A stretch of DNA of 64,000 bases from Rhipicephalus microplus (taxonomy: Eukaryota > Arthropoda > Arachnida > Ixodida > Ixodidae). A program made the position numbers and the translations under genes. Location: positions 198,384,101 through 198,448,100 of the forward strand of contig NC_134701.1 in the NCBI RefSeq assembly GCF_043290135.1. The letters are read 5' to 3'. The notes under the pieces were generated by a model. The model did no database searches, was not told the DNA's origin, and saw only the letters and a list, made by a program, of their open reading frames with translations. This document shows positions 38,967 through 50,086 of this stretch, piece after piece (the stretch's first letter is position 1; each line of letters begins with the position of its first letter).

Positions 38967-40982
38967 ACCCATCGTTTGAACGAATAATTTAGATTCACGC
39001 CAATGTTATGTCAGCACACGCTTGTCACCGCCAACCGATGTTCTTATAACTGGAAATTACTACGAGCGACTGATTTAGCCTTAATAGACGAGACCACCGT
39101 GTATATCACCGAGACCACCGAGTATTCATTTGTTTACTTCTAGTTACTGGATATTGTGCCGCAAGGAAATCATTTGTTACGAAAGGGTCCTCCACGCACA
39201 AATATACATAAGCTGCGCAAGTTCAGAATATATGCATGCGCAGCACGAATGATGCCCAGATATTGACTTGGTGTTCGTTACACAGCTGTTGCTGGTCACA
39301 AGCAATTAACACGTGGGCAAGACTGATAAGAGATTCGCGTTTCTGCGCATGTACCATATGTCCAACAGATATGTGTCGTTAAAAGTTAAGAACAAAACTT
39401 GAGTGTAAGTGTGTAAATCAGAAAGTGCACGCCCACATCTAGATTAAATAAATAAAATAAAGACAGAATGGTATATTTTTATTACCGACATATATTCACG
39501 GGAAGAAAATAAACACGGTCACGGAAAGCCAAAGTTCCCGCCACAAGAACGCCCACAAAACCACGCTTGCTGAGCAAGGTGCGTACTACCTCGCCCCTGC
39601 AGAAAGCTTCGCCGCAACGCTCACCGATCAGCAGGGGAAGACACCGTCCCTGATGAAACAGAAACACATAGGCCCAGGCCCAGCGGTGCAGCGACGGTGT
39701 GGCGTCATGTTCATCGCTTCCATGTCGCAGCACCAGCTAAGGCACGACGCCACCAAAAAATGGGCAAGATGGCTCGCGACACTTTGGAATGACACTTCGC
39801 AGCCTTTTCCCCCCCAAGTTTCGTTTTCGCCGCCTCCCAGGCTTCGCGACGCTCTCGGGTGTCCCGACACGGGAATTCTCCACTGACGCGATGTCCGTAA
39901 ACGTCAACGCAGCGATTGGACACGAGCGAGGGAGAGAGCGCGAGAATGCTCGATTCAGTCACGCGACGGCAACTGGCGTCAACGTCCTGTCGTAAAATTA
40001 CGCGCCGACATTGCCCGGGTGCCCGCGCAGGACCCACCTAGCTCATTAGGCTTACGGCGACGCCGACCCGCGCATAGGAACAGTGCCGCCGGAGCGAAAG
40101 TGTAACAGCGTAGTCGTACTTACTGCCAGGAGAGACCGATGCCGTGCAACCGGTCTCGGAACGACCTCTGACGGGTCGGTCCCGACGAAGACATGGTTGT
40201 CGAAACTCCGTCGCAGATCCGCGAGACAATGTTTCTTTTCCGGGATGTCTATCCCTCGAGCCGCTCACGACGACGCACAGAGATCAGCCGCTGCAGCACC
40301 ATAGTTTTGTCTGCGGGAGCCACAGTTACCACCATAATATATCGTTGACTTTTCGCTACGTCGGCGATCAAGCGCACGCACTCAGCCAGGTACCTCTTCG
40401 CTGTCTCTCCGATTCGGGGGCGAAGCCGTCAAGGTCGCGTCGGCGCACGCAGCATGGAGAGCGGCGGGCGAGGAGCTCTAGCGGCGCCGCGCCGACGACG
40501 CTCTCCGAGGCAAGGCGCTCGATGCACGCCGAAATACTGCCGATGCGCTTGTTTCTTTTCTTTTTTTACGTGAGCGAACGCTCAGGTGTGCGCAACGCAC
40601 CGGCACTGAAGTCCGCACTGCGCGAACTGACGATGGAGATGTGGCGGAACGGAGGCGCTAGAGAGCAGTCAACGCTACTGCTGTGCTACTCCGAATGTTT
40701 ACAATCGCACGGGTTGCACACCTCCAGCAACAGCGCTCGCAACCGCCATCGAAATCGCCATATCCGCGACGTCTTTGACGACGACGCCATCTCTCCACGT
40801 TTAGTTGCAATAGCTTCAGCACAAACATTGCCTCTGAGCATTTGTTCAAACGTTTCTCAAAGAAAAAAAATTACGTTGAAAATCTCGGAAGCCGTACATT
40901 TGCAGTTTTCGCTTAACGTTACTTCTCTCTGCGGCCACTAGGACACCCAATTTCCGGTGGGCGCCATTGATCCCCGTATGTG
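38967..40982. other. Upstream region of RpL7; CpG-rich from about 39.5 kb
   Basis: GC content and CG dinucleotides rise from about 39480 to 40800. Frames such as 40144-40941 (+, 265 codons) have composition typical of GC-rich non-coding DNA and no recognisable domain. It may hold RpL7 regulatory DNA or an unrecognised divergent exon. Confidence 0.4.
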
Positions 40983-41000
40983 TTCTTTCCCAAGGGAGCC
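40983..41000 (+). promoter_or_regulatory. TCT/TOP-type initiator and very short 5' UTR of RpL7
   Basis: The sequence TTCTTTCCC just upstream of the RpL7 ATG matches the polypyrimidine initiator (YYC+1TTTYY) known from animal ribosomal-protein promoters. With the C at 40985 as first base, the mRNA begins CTTTCCC, a 5' terminal oligopyrimidine, and the 5' UTR is 16 nt. That is typical of genes whose translation follows growth signalling. I see no TATA box at -30. The transcription start is predicted, not measured. Confidence 0.65.
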
Positions 41001-44000
41001 ATGGCGCCGACGTAAGTGCCGTCGCTTGTATTAGAAAAATCCATCTACATCGTGCTCTAAACTTGCTCTCGAAATGTCATCCGCACAGTACGTGAACGTA
41101 AATAACTACTGAGTCAGTTGCCGTAATTATTTGTTGCCGCGTTTGTATAAAACGTTCTTGAAAAAAAAAAAAACACAACCGCTTCAGTGTCGTCGGGCAC
41201 GCATTGAGTGATAGTTGCTACGAGTGTTCTTTTTCTCTGCACAGGACAGCAGCCAAGCCCGAAAAACAGAAGCTTCCGGAGGTTCCCGAGACCCTCCTTA
41301 AGCGCCGCAAGCAGCGTGCCATCTCTAAAGTTAAACAGCTAGAGAATGCTATTAAGCAGAGGAAGGTGAGAGAGGCCGCGTCGTGTGTGCCCTGCCGTGG
41401 TTTTGACATCCTCTTCCCTGTTCTCTCGTGCAGGCCAAGCGTGCCAAGCGCCTCGAGATCTTTAAGAGGGCCGAGCAGTATGTCAAGGAATACAGAAGAC
41501 AGGAGCGTGACACGATTCGTCTGAAGCGTGTGGCCAGGAACAAGGGAAATTTCTACGTTCCTGCGGAGCCCAAGCTTGCGGTCGTCATCCGTATTAGGGG
41601 GTAAGCACATCCTATTTGTCATTATATGCGGTTGCCTGTTTAGAATTTCCGGTGTTTACTTAAGTGGGCGTAATTTCAACACCCCATACCCGTGTAGTGG
41701 CATAACTCGGAGTAGGTGTTTAGTAGACTGGCCTGTGGCACCTGTGATCTTTAAGAGACTACGTGGGCGGCTACTAGACTCGCCACTACATTGCCCCATG
41801 TCTGTGCAGTGTGAACGGTGTGAGCCCCAAGCCGAGGAAAGTGCTGCAGTTGCTGCGCTTGCGACAGATCAACAATGCCACTTTCGTCAAGCTCAACAAG
41901 GCCACCATCAACATGCTGAGGATTGCCGAGCCCTACATCACCTGGGGGTGAGCGTGCACGACATTTTCTTTCTCGTACTTGTTCCTTGTTTAATCCCAGC
42001 TCCTGCTCGATTCGTCATCACCATAAAGGGAGACGAGTTTCCAAAGCCATGCTCAGTAATGTCGAAGAGCCCTACTCAGTGATTTCACTCCTGCGCCAAA
42101 TCAGGTGTACTGCACCATGCTGATAACATTGAAAAATATTGCCAAAGTCAGATTTAGGAGCGTCTATCACCGGCCATTCGCAACATTCAGTGACTATACG
42201 GGGCGCCTCAAGAAAATCAAAATGGCTGTTGTAGAAAATCAAAATGGCCCAGAGCGTTCGTCACAGATGTCACTGCACCGTCGCCGCCACTTGCAGCTAG
42301 GATAATTTTCCATGGCACTGGAATTCCCCTGAATGAAGCAGCTCATGATTAAGTGCATAAAGTGCGGGACATGCGGTATGATCTTGCGCCGTATTCGACG
42401 TATGACGCGCTGGCGCAGGAGCCGATTTGGTGATGTTTCGTCGTACTGAGCCACTGGATCGGGCATCCAGCGTGCGTCAAACTGCATATATTTGTCGTCC
42501 GCTCGGTCCGGCTATTATGCGGCCGAATATATCCACAACGGTAACCAGCACTCCAGACAGGTAACGTGGAACCGCCTGTGCTGTCGGTTGTTTCTTTACC
42601 ACTTCGATCATTTTGACTGAGAATGCCAAGGCATTTAGCGGTAGTGGCGTTATTGCTGGCATGAAAAAGATCGGGTAAAATTGTTTCACCGTGCAAAGTT
42701 TCTAATTAAATAAGCCGTGCTCCCATGTGCCACATATTCAAAACAGCGAGATTGGGAACCACAATGCTAGGGCATTTCGCAGGTAACCATGTGGCACTGC
42801 AGGCCATTTTGCCCAACCGGTTTACTAAATTGCTTCCATCTTCGCTCTTCGTATCAATGTTGTACAGAAAGCTCCTTGCGTATGTGGACGCTGGCATAAC
42901 ACTACAAAAATCAATCATGTTGCTAAAATTTGAGTGGCCTAGACATGCTTGCACTCGATCCCGAACGGCAGTAACGTCTGCCCAGCTGCTGCTAGCATGT
43001 GTCGATTGCGACGAGATTGTCGTCTTTTTCGCTCACAAAAGCGTAGTTGTATTAACCGCGTTAATTATTGTAGACCAAACAAAAAATAAGAGCACTCGAC
43101 TGTTTCTCATGATTAATATTGACAGTTAGGGTTCAACATCCCAGAGCCACCATATCATTATTAGAGACCCCGTAGCAGAGGACTCCGGAAATTTCGACTA
43201 CCTGGAGTTCCTTAATGTGCACCTAAATCTTAACACACATTGCCTCAAGCATTTTCACCTCCATCGAAAATGCGGCCGGACTTCGATTCCACGACATACA
43301 GATCTGCAGCCGAGTGCCTCTGCCATTGGACCCCTGTGGCGGGTGTGTTTAACTCGGCATTACTCACCGTGGGTAGCACAGTACGCTAAGTGCCGTGCTG
43401 CTGAGATCGGTGGGCTAGATTGCCGGCCACTGCGGCAGAATTTCGATAGGGCTGAATGCAAAGAAACAACCATGGCTTAAATTGATGAGCACTTTAAGGA
43501 ACCCCAAGTGGTGAACATGAATCCCAAGGTCCTCGTACAGCGTGTCTCCTCATGTCGTGGTTTTAGTAAATATACAAGAAATACATTTTCGTATCAGGAA
43601 TTAGTCGATTTCGAATTAATGCTGGTAAGAACAATTTTGAAAAGTTTCACGGTGTGCAGTTTGATAGCCCGTTGCTTTTTTCGTTGCCAGTCTAAAAGAA
43701 AACCAAGCACGCTAATTACGATTTTCACAGTGAAGTTTGAGCATTACAGCCCGCAGTACACGCGATTTCTTTTTTATTCGGCCATTATTGAAGCAGAAAA
43801 ATTGCACAGCCTTGAACCAACAAAATTTATCGAACTTCAGTTTCCGCACGCGCAAGAAGTTGTGGGACACGACGATAACGTGGCACGGTTCGCATGTTGT
43901 CGCAAAGTAAGTTTTCGTTCTATCACCACATCACCGCTTTCACCAGTTGCCGTGTGGGAGCGCCACTGTAGCCGAGTTGTGAACAGCCACGCCGGCGCGT

Positions 44001-47000
44001 CAAAGCATGTGCATCTTGTTCTCTGGGCCACCAGTGTCACAATCGCGAACCTGGAATTGTTCAGTTGAATAAACAGCGGTTGTGCATGCGACCTAAGTAA
44101 CTTACGATGCTATGTTTGGTGCCATCACAACTTCTGTTGTAAGTCCGTTTAACAACTAAATGTGGTCTCAGCCAAGGCTTGTGGCATCTAGTCCAATCAG
44201 TGGCGCGGAATTGTGGCAGATTCATAGGCGGACGTCGTCTGTTCCAGGAATGCTGCTGGTAGCTCATTTGAAGAGTTGCATGGCATGTAGTTGAAGGAAT
44301 TTTCATTTATAACTGCGTGCGTACTGCCAAAATGTTTGTCACGCCTACTACTTGACATTGCAGTCTAATTTTCCGTGCTTCGTGTCCACAGAACACGTGC
44401 AGTGGGAACACGTATACACATTTCCTTTAATATACCTTAGTGATGGATCTTCATTCAGAAATGGTTTCGTGTAATTCCTTTCACCAGCACATTTGCGTTT
44501 GTAATTGCTCTTGAGGTAAAAGCCCCTAAAATCTTACTGATGCCAGGGCAAACAATCGCTTCTCAAAAGTTTGGTACACTCTAATAGGAGGAGTTATGGT
44601 GTGGCTTCAGGTGGAGCGTATGACTGCATGCGTGACACGTGTACTTGACACTGCTGTTTGCATTCGAGATGCACTGTCCCTTAACCAGCCTGTGATTAAC
44701 AGAAAACTGGCTTGGTCAGAAAAATGTGCATAAATCATGTTGGCGCACGAGAACTCCCCCGTTCCCCTTCCATGGACTTGGGGGAAAGTCGCGCATTGCC
44801 AGACACTTCTCACTAAGTTGGTTGCTATAACCATTTCTAAATGTAATACAGTTAAACCCCTTCATCTGAATATGAGACAAATGGGTATGAGACACCAGTG
44901 TGACTGCATTGAAACGGGTTGATCAGAAAATGATACCCTGCATATAAGGACCATGAACTGTTCTCTGGTGTGTCTTATAAAAGGGTTTAACTGTGGTATA
45001 AATTGTTCCTACTTAGGTACAGCCAAATCTTGTTTGATACTAAAGTGGCCATTAGTTAATTTATAAATGTTCAACTAATTTAAACAAGAGGTAAGGAAAA
45101 CAAATTTGGAGTGCGCTTGAGCTTCTCCTTTGAGAGTGGAATGCAATGTCATAATCGAGCCTAAGTAACAGTTTTTTCAGTGATAGCCTGGCATTGCTTT
45201 GCGGCAGACACCTCAGCTGTGCCGCATGTTTGGCACATTCACTGTTTCCCGAATACTGCGAAAGTCTGGTGCTTATTTTATACTGCTGTTACCATTGGGT
45301 TAGAATGAGTGTAATATAATTAGCAAAGTTAAATTATTGACCGAAGGCTAGTTTCAAAATTGAAGTACAGTACAGCCTTGGTGATGCAAATCACGCGGGG
45401 TCTCGAAAAAAGTATTTGCGTCATCCGAAATTTGCCTCACCAGAAGACATGGATAATTCATATGTGACAAAAGAAAGCTAGCATACACTTTTTATGTCTC
45501 TCTGGGGCGCATAAATATTCAAATTTTTAGGCGTCGACAATCATATTTGTCCTTGTAAACAAACAGTGCATGTGAAATTGATAAGCCAGGTGTGTTGCAA
45601 GCCCTGACAGCTTGCAGCACCTTTCTAATCTTGTTATGAGTTTCCACATAACACCATAATATTGCGGCAAAAGTGGCCTTGCACACGATAGATTAAGGGC
45701 AGAAAATTTATAACTGCTGTCCTTTGTTACTAATTCCATGGTGTGGTGATATTGGGGATATTTTCCCGGAGATTAATGGCCATCCCGCACACTCGGGAGG
45801 TTTGCCTAAAATTTCAGTCTCCTGTGCAAGCAGGAGAGTGGCAGGTGTGCGTGTTGACATTGCGAGGCCTAGCTCCCTTGCCAAGACTGTCCGCTTCCCC
45901 TTTCGGTCATTGTCCACCTTTCATAGAATGTTGCATTGCAAGGACATGGTTTGCGTTGATGCGACAGGCACTTGAAAAACGGTGCGATAGCAGAACACGC
46001 CAGTGCATGTGAACGCCATCTGTCAACTAGGGCTTCATGTCTTCTGCAAAAGCATAGGCAGTTTGTACCTGCATGGTAACATACGTTTGTAATAAATGTT
46101 GCATGGTGGAAATTTGTTGGCAACAACTGTTCTCCATTATATTGATAGCCAGAGGGCTTTGGCGGAAACCATACCCGGCCAAAAAATCTTACCACTCCAA
46201 AATTTGCAAGAGTTAATAGTTGTATCGCAGAGGTTTTACTGTGATAAAAATTCCCCCCCCCCCCCCCCCACGGGAAGTGTGTGGGGCACTGACTGGGACC
46301 TCTAGATAGGGTGAAATTGGCCGGATTGAAATCAAAGTATCCCGTGTAATACTGTATGAAATAACTTAGTTATGTCTTTCTAGAAGTGGTGGCATTCCTA
46401 GGTAGGAAAAAAATATATTAACTTATTTTCATAACATCAGCTGGTTATGTGTATGGAATTTTGCAATTCTTGTTGAAACACAACTGTTGTGTCATATGTG
46501 ACATTTGTGTACATCATCTTTGCAGCTATCCCAATCTCAAGACCGTTCGTGAAATGATTTACAAGCGAGGGTTTGGCCGCTTGGATGACCGCAGGGTGGC
46601 CCTGTCTGACAACTCTGTCATCGAGAAGCGCCTTGGTCAGTCGAGATCTTCAAATTCCAAGTCTTGCCCCTGCTTTAATTTTTTAAGTATTTGTTTTATA
46701 TTTCACCACCCAGAGTCCACATTTTATGATACCCTACCTAGTGACATGATCGAAACAGCTTAGATATATGGAACAACTTTTTACGTGACTTACTGGGAAC
46801 GGTAGCAAATCTCAAAATAGGTTGCTTTTTCTGTTGAGACAGTTCGTGATTATGAATCTACTGTGACAGTGGGATGGGGATGCATGACAGGGTAGAAAGC
46901 TTTACAGCACATGTTGTTAGGGCACGTAATGCTTCACTTTCTACAGTTACTATGGTGACGTTGCAATGTTGAGACAGCTAAGGGGATGACTGTGCAGAGT

Positions 47001-47825
47001 GGTCAGTTTGGTGAAGTTTTCAAAGTTATTCCTTTTTTAATATGCACTCACAAGTGAAACTGTGTAGTACTGTTATGTATGCCTTTGAAGGTGTTGTAGG
47101 GTGTTCAAACTTTCAAAGTTGGCCTTTGAATGTGAATGTCACTGCTGCTGCAGCATGCTGTGTATTTTGTTGCCTTTTGCAACAATGTGTGGCCTCTATT
47201 GCATATCAGTGCACAGTATGTCCCTTAACCAGTCAGTAGCTAAAAGAAGCTGGCTTGGTCAGAAAAATGTGCACAAACTAAATCGGCGCCTGAGCATTTT
47301 CCTCGTTCCTCACTCATGAACTAGAGGAAAACTTGCACATGGCTGGACATTTCTATCAGTCTGATTTGGCATATTATGCCTAATTTCGAACCTTCCTGTG
47401 TAAAACTGGGCCGGAGGGCAGCAGGTATCAATCGTACGCCATTTGGCAGAGTACTGAAATGGTAACCCCATAATGGCCTAATACTTGCACGTTGTCTCCA
47501 AAGCTCACCCATTGTGTGATACTAATAAGAACCACCAGAAGTGTGGAGTGGGATGTTAAATCCCACATATCAATTTATCAGAAGTGTGGAGCTAACTTAT
47601 TATCTTGTTCATGCAGGCAAGCTGGGCATCATCTGTATTGAGGACCTCATCCACGAGATCTACACAGTAGGTCCCAACTTCAAAAAAGCCAACAACTTCC
47701 TGTGGCACTTCAAGCTGAACACACCCCGCGGTGGATGGCGCAAGAAGACTAACCACTACAGCGAGGGTGGCGACTTTGGAAACCGAGAGGACCTCGTCAA
47801 CCGGCTTCTCCGTAGGATGATCTAA
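41001..47825 (+). CDS. RpL7: Ribosomal protein L7 (uL30), six exons, complete
   Basis: Component of the large cytosolic ribosomal subunit. Exons are 41001-41011, 41245-41365, 41434-41600, 41810-41947, 46526-46635 and 47617-47825. Every intron is GT-AG and the phases fit (11+121+167+138+110+209 = 756 nt, 251 aa; the human protein is 248 aa). The first exon encodes only M-A-P and two bases of a Thr codon. Residues 5-44 form the basic N-terminal extension ([17 protein letters not shown]). Residues 45-100 include [20 protein letters not shown]. The L30 signature ([19 protein letters not shown], then [17 protein letters not shown]) spans the exon 4/5 junction. The C-terminus has [14 protein letters not shown]. 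Introns 4 (4.6 kb) and 5 carry the two snoRNA candidates and SINE pieces. Identity is certain from the protein; only the exact exon 1 assignment rests on phase and context. Confidence 0.97.
43128..43343 (-). mobile_element. Old Ruka-type SINE inside RpL7 intron 4
   Basis: Reverse, diverged copy (GGACTCCGGAAATTTCGAC, AATGTGCACCTAAATCTTAA). Its box B complement is damaged, so polymerase III activity is unlikely. Confidence 0.8.
44670..44808 (+). ncRNA. Candidate box H/ACA snoRNA in RpL7 intron 4 (copy A)
   Basis: Hairpin 1 is closed by TGCAC (44670-44674) with GTGCA (44726-44730). The upper stem pairs CCAG (44685-44688) with CTGG (44707-44710) and CTGT (44690-44693) with ACAG (44699-44702), leaving an internal pocket. 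Box H is AAATCA (44732-44737), which fits ANANNA. Hairpin 2 is closed by TTGGC (44740-44744) with GCCAG (44798-44802), has an upper stem TCCCCC/GGGGGA and a second pocket. ACA at 44803-44805 lies 3 nt before the inferred end. A paralogue sits in the next intron with compensated stems. H/ACA snoRNAs guide pseudouridylation and are commonly released from ribosomal-protein introns. The target is unknown. Alternative: a non-functional local duplication. Confidence 0.72.
46251..46270. repeat. C-homopolymer in RpL7 intron 4
   Basis: About 18 consecutive C, about 255 bp before exon 5. Confidence 0.9.
47209..47352 (+). ncRNA. Candidate box H/ACA snoRNA in RpL7 intron 5 (copy B)
   Basis: Paralogue of the intron 4 candidate. 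Hairpin 1 is closed by GTGCAC (47209-47214) with GTGCAC (47269-47274). The pocket arms are the same as in copy A: 13 identical bases at 47220-47232 and 24 identical at 47250-47273. Box H AAACTA is at 47275-47280. Hairpin 2 is closed by TCGGC (47283-47287) with GCTGG (47342-47346). Its upper stem is a perfect 8 bp, TTTTCCTC (47297-47304) with GAGGAAAA (47324-47331), where copy A has C/G pairs instead. ACA is at 47347-47349, followed by TTT. The second pocket differs from copy A, so the two RNAs may share one target and differ in the other. Confidence 0.74.
47549..47578 (+). mobile_element. 30-bp remnant insertion of a Ruka-type SINE in RpL7 intron 5
   Basis: Only the last part of the SINE (GGGATGTTAAATCCCACATA with an ATCAAT end) is present, yet it is flanked by the perfect 13-bp duplication CAGAAGTGTGGAG (47536-47548 and 47579-47591). 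The right duplication touches the predicted branch point CTAAC (47592-47596) of the exon 6 splice acceptor. Confidence 0.88.
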
Positions 47826-47845
47826 AGCTTGCTAGTGGTTGGTGT

Positions 47846-47851
47846 AATAAA
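47846..47851 (+). terminator. Poly(A) signal of RpL7
   Basis: AATAAA 21 bases after the RpL7 stop codon gives a very short 3' UTR, usual for ribosomal-protein genes. Confidence 0.8.
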
Positions 47852-47969
47852 AGAGAGAGGACTCCACAAAATGTGTGCACTTCTTGAGCAAAATAATTCG
47901 GGCCATTACTAATGGTGTGAAGACTGGAATAAACGGAGCCAGTGGCCTCGCCCCTTAAACGAGTGAATA

Positions 47970-48033
47970 GAATTGGTTGGGATGTAAATTTATTAAACAT
48001 GGCTGTTTAATAAATTTACATCCCAACCAATTC
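47970..48033. repeat. Perfect 30-bp inverted repeat downstream of RpL7
   Basis: The arms at 47970-47999 (begins GAATTGGTTGGGATG) and 48004-48033 are exact reverse complements separated by 4 nt. It lies between the convergent RpL7 and MTERF3 genes, 119 bp past the RpL7 poly(A) signal. Confidence 0.92.
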
Positions 48034-48138
48034 AATGATCTTTATTCTTGAACAGTTTGTGACCACACAAAGTTTGAATGGCAGGGTGCTGCAATAAGTA
48101 GGGGCACATGTACATACTTCAAAGCTTACAATTAATCA

Positions 48139-48323
48139 CTTTGTGCATATTACTTCAGTATGTTTGTGAATGATACAAACTTGTGCTACTAGTTCAACAG
48201 GATAGTAACATCCTAGTTTCGTGGTCCATTTAGCACCTCAATTAAAACACCAGCATCCTGATCAAAACAGTGCTGTGAAGCAATTTCCTTCCCGACTACA
48301 AAGGCATGCAAGGCAACCTTCAT
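48139..48323. repeat. Duplicated 185-bp segment, copy 1
   Basis: From CTTTGTGCATATTACTTCAG to AAGGCAACCTTCAT, nearly identical to 50940-51126 with only a few substitutions and one 2-bp indel. Confidence 0.92.
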
Positions 48324-48329
48324 GTGAAC

Positions 48330-49980
48330 TGCACCTCCAAAGCTGCACGTGCATACTTAACATTGCCAAATGAAAGAAAGCTCTTATATCTCAATGTGAT
48401 GAATTCATTTTGTTGAAAATTGTGCAGGTTTGTCCACGTGAACCTAAACGTTTTCTTTATAGCATGCCAACAAATTCATTTTTGAATAGGCACGAGTTCA
48501 TTACAACGTTCATCGCCACACTCTCACTCTTCATTTCTCTATAAAGGATTTTTTTTTTTTTTTTGACGTTTGCAAAAGATGATGGCGGTGGTTCTCTCAA
48601 GGTGCTCAGTATGGCTTACTGGCGATGGCATTAGGTGACGAATGGCATTTGGGCGAATGCCACTTCATTCATTCGTGTGGCACCGCGCGAATCACCTTCA
48701 ATCTGAAGGCATTCGGAGGTAAATGCCATTTTCTCTGCCCGTGTGGCATGGGTATTATTTGTTGCTTTACCTGCCTTCGAAGAAGCAGTAACTTAAAAGA
48801 AGCTTCTGTAATATGCTTGACTTTACATGAAGCACGAGAAAACATATGAAAGGTTCAGCAACTTGCTCGCCCAAGGATCTTTTCATTTTTTTGTTTTCGA
48901 ATGTTGGCTTGTGTTTTTGGCTCTACTAGCCATGCACTAGTCCAAGGTGAATGGAAAAGTTTAAGATAAAAACATTGTTCTTTATGGGCAGTAACAGCGC
49001 ACTAACTCACGGGACAAAAAGAAGAGACGCAAACAAGCACCGACTCTCAACTATCAGTCCTGCGTCGTCGTTCTCTAAAACTTTTTTAAACAAACTTAGC
49101 TGAAAGTCTGAAAGGACCAAATGACGGTAATAAGCCACAGTTAACACTAATTCACTGGCTCAGAATTTCTAACGTCGGGTAACCTGTGGGATATATTTGT
49201 GAGGACACACGTGGACTTACGAAATTTTAACGGCTAATATAGCTTAGAACAAGGTAAGATCAATTCTAACCTGTTGCGCAACTGTATGTGAAACAACCAA
49301 ATTCGTGACATCTACATTAACTGTTTTAACGTAAACCACCAGACACCTGCATCACAAATTGTGTCCGCTGCTGTAATCTCTGCGAACATTCCTAGCAGAC
49401 TTTAGCAATGAAAAGAGGAGGTACCTCTTTCGTGGACTTACATGGCAGTACCAAGGCTGTCGTCCTTGCCTCCGCAGTGCTGGTTTTGGGCGGCCTTGCA
49501 TATTTGCAACATCCCACAGGAGATTATAGCAGCAGCTGGGAAGCCTTCAATAAAAAGATTTAGCAACGAGGCGATGTGCACGCAGTTTTGTGCAGTCATG
49601 TGGTTAGATGTGTTGACATTAAAACTACCCTGTGTCCAACCTGACTTGGTGCTCTGTAAACGAAAGCGCCCTTAAATAATCAAACATCACACGCTCAAAC
49701 AAACAGGCATACCACCCGTGATAAGTGGTTTGTTAGCTACCCACAGCACAGGAAAAAACAATATGTAAAATTGTTGCATCAGCACTCCTTGAAGTTATCT
49801 GCAGTAGCACACTAAAATGAACGTCTAAGTGTACCATTGGGTTATACCAGATCAAAGAATGCATCTTCTTCATGTAGCTGCAAGCATATAGAAAGACCTT
49901 AATTTTTCTATCGGTGTAATAATTGCAAAAGCCCAGAAGAATAAAAAAATATATGTCCTTGAAATATCAAAGTTGATTTA
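48330..49980. other. Intergenic region between RpL7 and MTERF3
   Basis: No recognisable gene. A T-run lies at 48549-48564. Confidence 0.45.
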
Positions 49981-49986
49981 AAAGCA

Positions 49987-50057
49987 TTTATTTAAAGCAG
50001 AAGACTTGAAGAGCTCATCCTCATTGTACTCGGCTACATCTCGAGCCGCTATTTATT
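49987..50057 (-). terminator. Candidate poly(A) signals of MTERF3
   Basis: On the minus strand AATAAA occurs 30 nt after the stop (50057-50052) and again at 49992-49987. Either would end a short 3' UTR; which is used cannot be told from sequence. Confidence 0.5.
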
Positions 50058-50086
50058 TTTCTGTACAATTTTCAAAGCTGCACACA

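Noticed and set aside
40144..40941. 265-codon frame upstream of RpL7
   Set aside because: GC-rich DNA lengthens frames by chance; no domain, no homologue recognised, and the frame ends before the RpL7 start without splice logic.
45180..45300. Possible third H/ACA-like hairpin in RpL7 intron 4 (GCGGCA/TGCCGC stem)
   Set aside because: A 6-bp stem is present but no second hairpin, ANANNA hinge or terminal ACA at the right spacing could be placed.
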